A DNA stretch of 64,000 nt, from assembly GCF_900176005.1 (NCBI RefSeq), contig NZ_LT838272.1, positions 1,569,587 to 1,633,586 on the forward strand, given 5' to 3'. Source of the DNA: Thermanaeromonas toyohensis ToBE. Its GTDB lineage: Bacteria; Bacillota; DSM-521; Neomoorellales; Neomoorellaceae. The notes below the pieces were generated by a model. It was given only the letters and a program-made list of their open reading frames with translations. It was not told the origin of the DNA and searched no databases. Shown here piece by piece: positions 35,500 through 43,058 of the stretch. A program made the position numbers and the translations under genes. Position 1 is the first letter of the stretch. Each line of letters opens with the position of its first letter.

Positions 35500-36474
35500 G
35501 GTCCTCTATTTCTTCTAAGCTGAATCCCGTAGCTTTGGCAATGGTGTCAACGTCGACATTGAGAAGCAGTAAGTTTTTGGCTACTTGCAGTTTGGCTTTA
35601 CGTTCGCCTTCCAGTTCGCCTTCTAGTTTACCCTTCTCCAGTCCCTTTAACCAAGCCTCCCGCTGCATCTCTTCTAGCACCAATTCCAGGTTGCTTATCA
35701 TCTTTTCCACCTCCCAGGGATAACTTACTGATAGGATATTCTCAAGTTTCACCTGCGCATCCACAGGTAGCTTGGGCCTTATAACGTTCAATAGCCACGC
35801 CTTTAGGTAACGAAACTCATCAGGAGTAAGAGTCTTTATTACCCTGGCCAGTTTACGAAGGCGCTTCACAAGTTCTTGGGGACTAATTCTTTGGTCTAGC
35901 AAAAAACACTGGCTATCAAATTTGCCGCGTTAAGAAGCTCTTCTTCGCTGTAGCGGTTTACATCAAAAAGAAGATAGCGGAAGTCGAGAAGGTATTTAGC
36001 AAATTCTTCGTAACCGGCCTGCATTTCTTTAAAGGTACGGGCGGCTGTCCATTGAGTGGACCCATTATACAGAACTGCTGGGATGATGGGCGGTAGCCGA
36101 AAGTCCTTACGTTCCCGTTCAGCTTGGGGAGTGTTGTGGTAAACGTCCCGCCAGACTTCCACCATATATAACAGCAGCCTGAAAGGCATGAGGTAGTCTA
36201 CAGTTGATTGGAGTTCCAAAAGGATGTAAAAGATAATGCTCCGGTCTTTATTTTTAAGCATGTAGATGATGTCGGCTTCTTTTTCCTGAAAGTCCTGGAG
36301 GATATATGATTTGTTCACTAAGATAAGGCTGTTTTCGTCTATTGTTTCTACCCAGTGTTCGCGGACGAAGGTTTTCAGGAGTTCGAGGAACACCTTTTTG
36401 TAAGCCAGAAGCTGTTTGTAACCTTTATCGTGCGGGTGGTGGGGTAGTTTGGGCTGCTGTTCATGTCCAGGCAC
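35477..36474 (-). pseudogene. Rpn-family recombination-promoting nuclease, frameshifted
   Basis: The minus strand from GTG at 36474 (with GAAGGAAG before it) encodes GYKQLLAYKKVFLELLKTFV, EADIIYMLKNKDRSIIFYIL and LLELQSTVDY, the catalytic Rpn domain, up to ASVFC and a stop at 35896. The protein then resumes in another frame as LDQRISPQELVKRLRKLARV through ISNLELVLEEMQREAWL to 35477. One T added to the run of six T (about 35900-35905) would restore a single frame. It may be a mutation or, less likely, a slippage site. Confidence 0.75.
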
Positions 36475-36737
36475 GGGACCACTTCCTTCTACGGGAATTA
36501 TAGCATTGCTTCGAAGGGAAAAGGAAGATGCGACCCAGCTATAGAATACGTTTAATGTTCGTTGCCGGGGGTTAGGGACAAAAAGGTAAAACGTTGGGGG
36601 TGGCGGTTTCCGTGCTCGTGCGGACTTAAGGGAAAAAGGGCAACTTAAGAACCAAGATGTCGGGTACATGATTCTTAACTGGTCGGCTAACAGAGTATTG
36701 GTGGCACAAGGTCCGTTGAAAGGGGTGGGTGTAGTTA

Positions 36738-37682
36738 ATGTCCAAGCAAATGATAATTGAGCACTCCGAACCCGGTTTTGTCATTACCTTAACCGATGAC
36801 CTGGAAAACACTTTACGCAATCTTTCTTGGGAGCAGGTAGAAAAGCTGCGGCAGGAGCTAGTGATTCTTGCACGCCAGATATCAGCGGAGTGCGGCCGTG
36901 CTCTGGAGGCTTTTCACGTTGAGGTTCCGAGCGAAGTTGGAGCTTCCATTCCCTCTTTAGCCACGTTGGAAGATGTCGACAAGACATATGTTGAACAAGT
37001 GTTGGAGCGGGCAAAGGAGCAATTCGGATGGAAGTTTAAGCTCTACATGAGCTATCTCCTGGAAGGGAGATACTCACGCCGGGACTACATTGAGGACATC
37101 AGGGATGAAATCATGCACGGCGACTATGGGGACCCCGTTCTGCCTGCTGAACTAAGGGAGCACCGGCGGCGCCTGCTTGAACAGAGGATACCGCCAGTAT
37201 GTAAAGGGCTTACTGTGGATCACTATCTGGTCGGCCACTGGTGGGTGGAAGAAGAAACCAAGCAGGTAGAGAAAATATTCGAGGAAGTAGACAGCGAAAT
37301 TCGGGCTGTAGGGCGGTATCTGCTGGAGACGATAACTCCTTCAGAAAAAAACGAAGAAGAACTGTTCTACTGGTGCGTCTTTGCTTCCCAGACGTGCCAC
37401 GACCGGTTCTACGAGCTTTACGGGGCTCTAGAAGAGAAAGTGCCTTACCTTCACCGGAAAGCCCACTACTGCTGGACGCTTTACCGGACGGGGCGGTGTT
37501 TCAGGGACTGGCTTGTGGGGAAGATGAAGGAATACGTCGAAGAAGCACGGAGCATTTATATTCCGGAGGGGATTGAGGCCCTGGAAGGGATACTTACAAA
37601 GATGCGGGACGAACTTTCCGGCCTGTTTGCCGATGAGAGCGGGGGCGAAACTGAGAAACAAGAAGAAAGGGATAAACCATGA
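36738..37682 (+). CDS. hypothetical partner of a radical SAM protein
   Basis: This 314-residue, charge-rich protein is predicted to be soluble and helical (NTLRNLSWEQVEKLRQELVI, KEYVEEARSIYIPEGIEALE). It contains two Cys-containing stretches (SAECGRAL, YWCVFASQTCHDRFYE) but no recognised domain. ATG at 36738 lies after GAAAGGGGTGGG. Its stop overlaps the radical SAM start as ATGA, so the two are translationally coupled and probably act together. It does not look like a short precursor peptide. Confidence 0.62.
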   Translation: MSKQMIIEHSEPGFVITLTDDLENTLRNLSWEQVEKLRQELVILARQISAECGRALEAFHVEVPSEVGASIPSLATLEDVDKTYVEQVLERAKEQFGWKFKLYMSYLLEGRYSRRDYIEDIRDEIMHGDYGDPVLPAELREHRRRLLEQRIPPVCKGLTVDHYLVGHWWVEEETKQVEKIFEEVDSEIRAVGRYLLETITPSEKNEEELFYWCVFASQTCHDRFYELYGALEEKVPYLHRKAHYCWTLYRTGRCFRDWLVGKMKEYVEEARSIYIPEGIEALEGILTKMRDELSGLFADESGGETEKQEERDKP

Positions 37683-38401
37683 AAGTTGCGTCAGTCGAGA
37701 TAACGACCGCCTGCGACCTGGCGTGCGGGTACTGCCAGCAGGCGCACACGGGCGAATTCATGGACGAAACCACCTTCAGGCAGGTTCTCGGAACATGCAG
37801 GGAGGCGGGGTACCGGGCGGTGGCCCTTGGTGGCGGTGAACCGCTGCTTCATCCCGGTGTGAACGACTTTTTACACCTTGCCCGGCAGGCCGGTTTTACC
37901 ACCGCCCTGACCACGAATGCAACCTTACCTGAAAGGGTATACCGGTTGAAGAACCTGGACTACCTGGGAGTGTCCTGCGGTAAGGGGGAGTGGGAAGCTG
38001 TTCTGGACTGGGGGAGAGAGGCCCCGTTTGCTGTCACGGCGGTTGTTCTCCTTACGAAAGGCGGTCTAGAAGCGCTGAGAAACCAAGCTGTCAAGGCGTA
38101 TTCCCTTGGCTGCCGCAGGTTCATGTTCACTTCATACAAAGGGGACCAGCAGGAGTATTATCCTTCACGGGAAGAACTGGCACTGATGCTGGCGGTGGGT
38201 GCCTACCTTGGCAGGACTGCTGGTGCGGTGGTGGGAATAGATGCGTATACGTACCGGCGCCTTGGGCTGTTGAAAGAGTGCAGGGGTGATTTTGTCCGGT
38301 TCGACGTTTACGGCCGGCAGCAGCCCTGCTGCTTCTCGGCATGCGAATACTATCTATCAGTATCTCGTGCGGTTGCGGATTACCCCGGGGATAGAGCATG
38401 A
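37679..38401 (+). CDS. radical SAM protein
   Basis: The N-terminus has the cluster motif CDLACGYC (CxxxCxxC, residues 11-18) for a 4Fe-4S centre that cleaves S-adenosylmethionine, followed by ALGGGEPLLHPG (the GGEP SAM-binding motif) and TNATLPERV. The 240-residue length is minimal. A Cys-rich C-terminal segment (CRGDFVRF, QQPCCFSACEYY) could ligate an auxiliary cluster, as in peptide-modifying radical SAM enzymes. The substrate is unknown; the coupled upstream protein is the best candidate partner. Confidence 0.85.
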   Translation: MKVASVEITTACDLACGYCQQAHTGEFMDETTFRQVLGTCREAGYRAVALGGGEPLLHPGVNDFLHLARQAGFTTALTTNATLPERVYRLKNLDYLGVSCGKGEWEAVLDWGREAPFAVTAVVLLTKGGLEALRNQAVKAYSLGCRRFMFTSYKGDQQEYYPSREELALMLAVGAYLGRTAGAVVGIDAYTYRRLGLLKECRGDFVRFDVYGRQQPCCFSACEYYLSVSRAVADYPGDRA

Positions 38402-38426
38402 GCTGGCCGGACGGGAGAGGTCGAGA

Positions 38427-38717
38427 ATGTGCGGCGGAAGTATTCAGAGCACAGGCCATGAGGTCCGCAGCGTGTACCCTGTTGGGAACCATCACCTGAT
38501 TCTGGAATTCGAGAATGGGGAGTACCGGGTGGTTGATATCCGGCCCTTTATAAAGGGGCCGGTATTTGAACCCCTGAGGGATCCGGCGTTTTTCCGCCAG
38601 GTGAGAGTTGATCCTGACGCGCGCACTGTGGTCTGGCCCAACGGGGCGGACATATGCCCGGACGTGCTGTACGCTAAGAGCGTCCCGCTTGAGCTGCCGA
38701 AGGAGATTGGAGCATAG
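38427..38717 (+). CDS. DUF2442 protein
   Basis: ATG at 38427 follows GGGAGAGGTCGAGA and gives a 96-residue protein with the DUF2442 pattern (RSVYPVGNHHLILEFENGEY, VVDIRPFIKGPVFEPLRDP, TVVWPNGADICPDVLY). DUF2442 often accompanies DUF4160 in toxin-antitoxin-like pairs and may bind DNA. Here DUF4160 is not seen and the gene follows the radical SAM gene closely. A fragment of a paralogue lies at 26222. Confidence 0.78.
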   Translation: MCGGSIQSTGHEVRSVYPVGNHHLILEFENGEYRVVDIRPFIKGPVFEPLRDPAFFRQVRVDPDARTVVWPNGADICPDVLYAKSVPLELPKEIGA

Positions 38718-38744
38718 AGTAAAAGACTGAGCGAGCTTTCGTGA

Positions 38745-38772
38745 GCGGCCTGGAAAGACAGGCCGCTTTTCG
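38745..38772 (+). terminator. rho-independent terminator
   Basis: GCGGCCTG and CAGGCCGC enclose GAAAGA, followed by TTTTCGTTT. It closes the radical SAM/DUF2442 operon. Confidence 0.92.
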
Positions 38773-38828
38773 TTTATACGGGCCAACAGCCGGCCCGCCA
38801 AGACCATTCCACCAGAAAGGAGGGAGTG

Positions 38829-38852
38829 GGGCGGGCCGATAAGGGCCCGCCC
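38829..38852 (+). other. hairpin between ribosome-binding site and start codon
   Basis: GGGCGGGCC and GGCCCGCCC pair between AAAGGAGGG (38816-38824) and the ATG at 38861. Unfolded, the ribosome-binding site is about 36 nt from the start, too far to work; folded, the gap shrinks to about 12 nt. This could regulate translation of the ArdC-like gene. Confidence 0.5.
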
Positions 38853-38860
38853 TCAGTACA

Positions 38861-39752
38861 ATGAAAAGGCTTGCGAACAGCAAGGACCAAAAAGTGAGGG
38901 AGCTTTACAACAGGCTCATTGAAGGCGTCAGAGAGGTGCTGGCCGAGGGCCAGCTGGCGGAGTTCCTGAAGTTCATCTCCCGCTTCCGGGAGTACAGCCT
39001 GCACAACACCCTGCTTATCTACAGGCAGCGCCCGCACGCGACGATGGTGGCCGGGCTGAGGACCTGGAACTCCCTGGGCCGCAGGGTCAAGAAGGGTGAG
39101 AAGGGCATAGCGATATTTGCCCCCACAATCAGGAAGGTTAGAGTCGCAGTCGAAGAAACTGACCCTGAGACCGGGGAGGTCCGGGTAGTAGAGCGCGAAG
39201 AGGAGAGGGTCGTGGGCTTCCACGTGGCCTACGTCTTCGACGTGTCCCAGACCGAAGGCAAGCCCCTGCCGCAGCCGCCGGAGGAGAAGAAAGTGCCCGG
39301 CGGGAAGGCGGCCCGGTACATATGGGACCGGCTGCTTAAGGTCAGCCCTTTCTCGGTCAGGTGAGGCTGCCTGATACCCGGGGCCAAGGGAGAGTTCGAC
39401 CCCGTAAGCGGAGAAATACACCTTGACCCCACGTTGGACGAAGGCATGCGGGCGAAGGTCTTACTCCACGAAGTGGCCCACGGCCTGGCCTGGCGGATGG
39501 GCGTGGACGGCCCGGAGGTCAGGCAGAAGTACGGGGGAGACGCCAGGGCGCGCGGAGAAGCCATAGCCGAAGGCGCGGCCTACATCGCAGCCCACCACTT
39601 CGGCCTGGACACGTCCGGCTACAGCTTCGACTACGTGGCCGGCTGGGTCCGGGACGCTGAGAAGCTCCTGGAGTGGGGGGGCGGTGAGGAAGGTGGCGCT
39701 GGAGCTGATACGGCTGATAGAAGGGGCCGGGCGGGAGGAAGAGGCGGCGTAA
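38861..39752 (+). pseudogene. ArdC-like antirestriction protein, interrupted
   Basis: The first frame (38861-39364) encodes an ArdC N-terminal single-strand-binding domain (FISRFREYSLHNTLLIYRQR, GLRTWNSLGRRVKKGEKGIA). It ends at an in-frame TGA (39362). The same frame then continues with GAKGEFDPVSGEIHLDPTLD and the metallopeptidase site HEVAHGLAWR. A second lesion lies at a run of seven G near 39676: skipping one base yields VRKVALELIRLIEGAGREEE and a proper end at 39752. ArdC proteins protect incoming plasmids from restriction. Two independent lesions argue for a pseudogene, though a truncated N-terminal product could still be made. Confidence 0.78.
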
Positions 39753-39911
39753 AGCGTAAGAGGGGCCTGGGAATCCGGCCCTTAAATATTTTCTGGGAGT
39801 GCTGGAAAAGATATGTCTTTGCCGGGTATAATACTGACAGGAGTAATTCAGGACTTGGTTTTAATTATCGACCGGCGGAAGCAGGATGTTTGACAAAGAG
39901 GGAAGGTGTAC

Positions 39912-40004
39912 ATGGTAGGTGGTTTGACTAAATCCGATCCCAAGGCGCTTAGGGGAAAGCCTGTGATTGCCGGGACCAGGATACCCGTAGAGCTTATGTG
40001 CTAA
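39912..40004 (+). pseudogene. truncated DUF433 antitoxin
   Basis: ATG at 39912 follows GAGGGAAGGTGTAC and opens a 30-codon frame that reads KSDPKALRGKPVIAGTRIPV, the N-terminal half of a DUF433 domain, then stops at TAA. The rest of the domain is missing. Confidence 0.6.
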
Positions 40005-40150
40005 AAGTCTTCAGAGTAGGTTGCTGCCGCCTATTAGATTTCCTACCTTCCTTGCTGCTGGAAATTTAGAACTGGGAATGCGCCAGACCATAACAGACTT
40101 GCCCCTGCAATAATTCATTGATAAACTTAAGATAGTAGGTGGTGGTTTAA

Positions 40151-41047
40151 CTGCAGCCGAAAAGCGGTAACAGGTACGATATCACCATCAAGGACCTTTT
40201 CGCCGACGAAACTCAGGAACTCATCAACTACTTTGGTCCCCTTGAGGTCAGGGTAACTGGCGACTTGAAAATCGAATTTCCCCATATAGAAACCAGGGTT
40301 TCCGACCTGGTAATAAAAGCTGAAAGCCTGCAAGGACCTGTGGCCGTCCACCTGGAATTCCAAAGCCGTAATGACGATGAGATGCCCTACCGTATGTTGC
40401 GCTATGCCCTGGAAATCTACAAAACCTACCACCTGCCGGTCTACCAGCTGGTAATCTACTTTGGCCAGTGGCCTGCGACCATGACCAGTCAACTTGAGTA
40501 TCGACTGAGCGACCAAAACTTGCTGGATTATCGATACCACCTTATCGATGTGGGTAATATAACCTATGAAGAACTAAAAAACAGTCCCCACCAGCGATTG
40601 CTTTCCTTGTTACCTGTAGTAGACAGGGAAAAGCGCCAGAGAAGTGGTAAAGAATTCCTGCGGCGCTGTGCGGAAGATATTCTCAGCAGCAACCTGGACC
40701 CGGAAACTAAAAAAACCGTATTGTTGCGGGCGGAGATATTCGCCGGCCTAGTTTTTGACCAAAAAACAATTGACCTTGTTTTCCGGGAGGTGGAACAAAT
40801 GCTTAACATAGAGGAATCCGCCGGCTACCAGCGGATATTTGAAAAGGGTATGGAAAAGGGTATGGAAAAAGGACAGCAAGAATCCTTGATGGACGTAACC
40901 ATCAGGCTCTTAAGCAAGAAGTTCCGCAAAATACCCCGGGAGTATCTGGTCCGAATTAAAGAGCAGGACGTTTATGTCCTGCAGCAGATTATCGACAACA
41001 TCTTTGATATCAATGATATCAAAGAACTGGAAGACTACCTGCAGTAA
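40151..41047 (+). CDS. Rpn-family recombination-promoting nuclease
   Basis: The full protein reads LQPKSGNRYDITIKDLFADE, the Rpn catalytic core (DLVIKAESLQGPVAVHLEFQ, with the Glu-Phe-Gln strand), then HLIDVGNITYEELKNSP and the tail MEKGMEKGQQESLMDVTIRL. The domain starts directly after an in-frame TAA at 40148 with only CTG (40151) available; the first usual start, TTG at 40265, would remove 38 conserved residues. So it either starts at CTG or has lost its start codon. GTAGGTGGTGG precedes it. This is the most complete of four Rpn copies in the window and ends at its own terminator. Confidence 0.72.
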   Translation: MQPKSGNRYDITIKDLFADETQELINYFGPLEVRVTGDLKIEFPHIETRVSDLVIKAESLQGPVAVHLEFQSRNDDEMPYRMLRYALEIYKTYHLPVYQLVIYFGQWPATMTSQLEYRLSDQNLLDYRYHLIDVGNITYEELKNSPHQRLLSLLPVVDREKRQRSGKEFLRRCAEDILSSNLDPETKKTVLLRAEIFAGLVFDQKTIDLVFREVEQMLNIEESAGYQRIFEKGMEKGMEKGQQESLMDVTIRLLSKKFRKIPREYLVRIKEQDVYVLQQIIDNIFDINDIKELEDYLQ

Positions 41048-41101
41048 AGTATATCGTTCAGGTATATAGCAAACAAGTGCCTGGTCTAGGAAGGAATAAA
41101 A

Positions 41102-41140
41102 CCGCCGCAGGGAGTTATTCCCCAGCGGCCTTTTTATTTA
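41102..41140 (+). terminator. rho-independent terminator
   Basis: GCCGC-A-GGG and CCC-A-GCGGC pair around a short AT-rich loop, followed by CTTTTTATTTA. Confidence 0.8.
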
Positions 41141-41360
41141 GCACTAGGCCGTCTACACTTAAAAGGCAACCCCTCAAGGCAATGTTCCTTGCCTTGATGA
41201 AATGGGGCCGGAAAAGGCCGGGGGAGGGCCCGGAGGCGCCCGCTAAGGCCCCGAAAAGCGCTCAAGGCAACGCGGAAGCGGGTCTTTTCTGAGGCAGCTG
41301 GGGAGCATATATACATCAACTTTCCCCTGGTCCTTCCTGACCCATTAAGTTTTGGTGCGG

Positions 41361-41376
41361 TATACATCGATGTATA
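41361..41376. repeat. 16-bp perfect palindrome, copy 1
   Basis: TATACATCGATGTATA occurs here and again, identically, at 44183-44198. It is one of the set of palindromes clustered around the recombinase gene. It lies in about 550 nt with no gene. Confidence 0.85.
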
Positions 41377-41709
41377 AAAAACTCCTGCGGCGGGGAAGAC
41401 TTGTTCCCACCTTCACAAGCAGGTTGCCTTGCGTAAAAGACAGCTGATGAAAGAAAAGATGTATTAACTGCATAATTTCTTAATCTCCCGAACTCCTCCA
41501 ACTGTCGTTTGGTGCAAGCTGGGTGTCCCTACCGGCGGTACTTACCCTACGTACCCCCACCCGCGACGCGCTCTTTTGGCCTTATTTTTTTGGGTGGATA
41601 AAAGCGGTAAAATAATCAGCCCTAGAAAATCAAGGCAAAGCGGGTTGGAATAAATTAGTAAAAATCGGGGTCTGCCCTGCCTGGTGCCAGAAAACAACGA
41701 CCGCAAAAG

Positions 41710-41799
41710 TGCCAGATTCTGGGGTTTACGACGTAAACTGTTGCGTTTACGGACTTTTTAAGGCGGCGGTCTACGGAGACGTGAGAGTCCGTAAACGCA
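41710..41799. repeat. palindrome unit A (GTTTAC type)
   Basis: The unit reads GCCAGATTCTGGG, then palindrome GTTTACGACGTAAAC (41724-41738). Next comes TGCGTTTACGGAC (41742-41754), and 32 nt later its exact inverse GTCCGTAAACGCA (41787-41799). The two arms could form a 13-bp hairpin. The same layout with other letters is found in unit B, 125 bp downstream. Confidence 0.8.
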
Positions 41800-41834
41800 C
41801 CGGCTGAGGTGGGCCCAAAAGGTCCGCTTCAGAA

Positions 41835-41922
41835 TGCCAAATTCTGGGGTTGACGTCGTCAACTGGTGCGTTGACGGACTTTTGCCGGACCACGGTGCGT
41901 GAGATGGTGTATGTCCGTCAAC
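41835..41922. repeat. palindrome unit B (GTTGAC type)
   Basis: Flanks match unit A (GCCAAATTCTGGGG; GTGCG; GGACTTTT). The palindrome is GTTGACGTCGTCAAC (41849-41863), the direct half is GCGTTGACGGAC (41868-41879) and the inverse is GTCCGTCAAC (41913-41922). Every half-site has G where unit A has T, with the pairing base changed as well. A further GTCCGTCAAC lies at 42071-42080. Confidence 0.8.
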
Positions 41923-41949
41923 TACACTGTGAACCCCGGCATAATCCGG

Positions 41950-41978
41950 TTGCGCTCCCGGGCGCAGGCGTATATAAT
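41950..41978 (+). promoter_or_regulatory. promoter of small RNA copy 1
   Basis: TTGCGC, 17 nt and a perfect TATAAT give a strong housekeeping-type promoter. The same 29 nt recur at 42187-42215. It lies 27 nt downstream of the inverse half-site of unit B. Confidence 0.8.
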
Positions 41979-41984
41979 AACCCC

Positions 41985-42050
41985 CGAGGACTACAAGCAG
42001 GTCATCACCCAAGGGGCCCCGGAGGGGTGAGAAACCCTTCCGGGGCTTCC
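41985..42050 (+). ncRNA. small RNA candidate, copy 1
   Basis: Transcription from the promoter above would begin near 41985 and run through GGACTACAAGCAGGTCATCA into a GC-rich hairpin (42016-42046, GCCCCGGA pairing with TCCGGGGC). There is no open frame with a ribosome-binding site. The T run after the hairpin is missing in this copy, so termination may be weaker than in copy 2. Function unknown. Confidence 0.55.
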
Positions 42051-42158
42051 GCGTGCCGCAATTGGCAGAAGTCCGTCAACAAAGTGTTAGACGCCTGTTA
42101 AGGGGTTGTTCATTCAGGGTCGGTAGCAAGAATGGGTTTGAGGATCTTATCGACCGGC

Positions 42159-42174
42159 GTTCACTCGAGTGAAC
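42159..42174. promoter_or_regulatory. palindromic operator candidate upstream of small RNA copy 2
   Basis: GTTCACTCGAGTGAAC is a perfect 16-bp palindrome that ends 12 nt before the -35 box of the second small RNA. It is preceded by CCGGC, giving GGCGTTCAC, which echoes GCGTTTAC and GCGTTGAC of units A and B. Confidence 0.7.
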
Positions 42175-42186
42175 ATGGGCTTCACC

Positions 42187-42215
42187 TTGCGCTCCCGGGC
42201 GCAGGCGTATATAAT
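42187..42215 (+). promoter_or_regulatory. promoter of small RNA copy 2
   Basis: The sequence is identical to the copy 1 promoter: TTGCGC, 17 nt including CCCGGGCGCAGG, then TATAAT. Confidence 0.8.
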
Positions 42216-42221
42216 AACTTC

Positions 42222-42293
42222 GGGGACTACAAGCAGGTCATCACTCAGGGGCCCCGGAAAGGCCATTCGCCTCTCCGGGGCCCCCGCTTTTTT
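42222..42293 (+). ncRNA. small RNA candidate, copy 2
   Basis: The predicted transcript of about 72 nt contains GGACTACAAGCAGGTCATCA as in copy 1. It ends in a strong hairpin (GGGGCCCCGGA pairing with TCCGGGGCCCC) followed by GCTTTTTT. Promoter and intrinsic terminator so close together, without a coding frame, indicate a small untranslated RNA. No known RNA class was recognised. Confidence 0.62.
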
Positions 42294-42300
42294 GGCAGCC

Positions 42301-42375
42301 TTAGAACGGTGATATGAAACTCAGTTCTGCAGCAGGCAAAAGACATCGTTCTATTTCTCTAGAACGTTCGTTCTA
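42301..42375. repeat. GTTCTA/TAGAAC site cluster
   Basis: Half-sites TTAGAACG (42301-42308) and CGTTCTA (42347-42353) lie near the palindrome TAGAAC-GTTC-GTTCTA (42360-42375). One palindrome plus spare half-sites is the same design as in units A and B, with unrelated letters. Confidence 0.6.
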
Positions 42376-42424
42376 AAACCAATATGCTGCTGGCCGCACA
42401 AACGGAAAACGTTTTCACGCTAAC

Positions 42425-42482
42425 CCGTGAGTCCGTGAAGAAAGGCAGCGGGGGTCCGTGAAAAAATTTTTCACGGCCGTGA
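42425..42482. repeat. CCGTGA site cluster
   Basis: CCGTGA occurs at 42425, 42433, 42456 and 42477, with inverse TCACGG at 42471. The middle part is a perfect 21-bp palindrome (42456-42476): arms CCGTGAAAAA and TTTTTCACGG around a central A. Confidence 0.7.
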
Positions 42483-42567
42483 AAGGCAAAATTTGGACGC
42501 TTTAGGGGAGCCTGCCTGATTCCGCCATCAGGATTCCGCTCGGAGCCTTCTACCGGGATCAGCCATT

Positions 42568-42608
42568 TTGTCCGCTTGCGCGGACAATTTTGTCGCGCGC
42601 GTGACAAA
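42568..42608. repeat. two adjacent palindromes TTGTCCGC and TTTGTC types
   Basis: TTGTCCGC and GCGGACAA flank TTGC (42568-42587). TTTGTC and GACAAA flank GCGCGCGT (42589-42608). The second ends directly at the -35 box of the next candidate promoter. Confidence 0.65.
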
Positions 42609-42776
42609 TTCACCCGCCGGCAGCAGTATCGCTATGATATACTTTTAGATGACAGAGCCCGCCGCGCCTCTTGACGTGGTGAGCGTCAATGCAGACCAGG
42701 GCGGGACACCTTCATAACTCCTTACCCCCTTTTCGGTCCCCGGGGAGTTATAAACTCTCCCGGGGTTTTTGCTTTG
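42609..42776 (+). ncRNA. third small transcription unit candidate
   Basis: TTCACC, 18 nt and TATGAT (42633-42638) form a plausible promoter. The RNA would contain a TTGACG/CGTCAA hairpin near 42673-42692 and ATAACTCC (42714-42721), which can pair with GGAGTTAT (42744-42751). Its end is a terminator hairpin (CCCCGGG with CCCGGGG, 42738-42765) and TTTTTGC. The GGAGTTAT partner overlaps the terminator stem, so the two structures exclude each other. No coding frame is supported. Confidence 0.45.
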
Positions 42777-43058
42777 TAAATCAGTGGTGGCCTTTTGAGG
42801 GGTTATTCCGGTCTGGGCTACTACCTTACGAACTGGTTAGTATTTGCGTCCGAGGCGGAGTTAAGAAACTCCTACACAGAGCAGGCCTCCGTCTGAAGGG
42901 CACTTCCCGCGGGCAGTTCTATCAGGGAGGCAAACAGAGGGCTGCCAGGGCAGGTCTCCAGGCGCAGTTCTACCGGTAGAAGTTTTTGAGCACTTCGGCA
43001 GCCAGTACTGTATTTCAGGGCCTTGTTTTAATTAAATCCATGAAAGGAGTGAGCTTAA

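Noticed and set aside
35896-35910. Run of six T in the Rpn copy as a programmed frameshift site
   Set aside because: The zero-frame codons GTT TTT TGC do not make a good double-slip heptamer and no stimulatory hairpin was seen. A simple base loss is more likely, though not excluded.
39362-39364. In-frame TGA in the ArdC-like gene as a possible selenocysteine codon
   Set aside because: The position is not a catalytic site in ArdC, no stem-loop of the bacterial SECIS type was seen after it, and a second independent lesion follows.
41077-41292. Plus-strand frame of 71 codons
   Set aside because: It begins in the terminator of the Rpn gene, has no ribosome-binding site and a Pro/Lys/Ala-biased reading.
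41700-42300. Retron or group II intron RNA
   Set aside because: No reverse transcriptase gene lies in the window and the repeats do not show retron a1/a2 arms or intron domain V.
41700-42482. CRISPR array
   Set aside because: The repeated units vary in the palindrome itself, spacing is irregular and there are only two copies of each flank.
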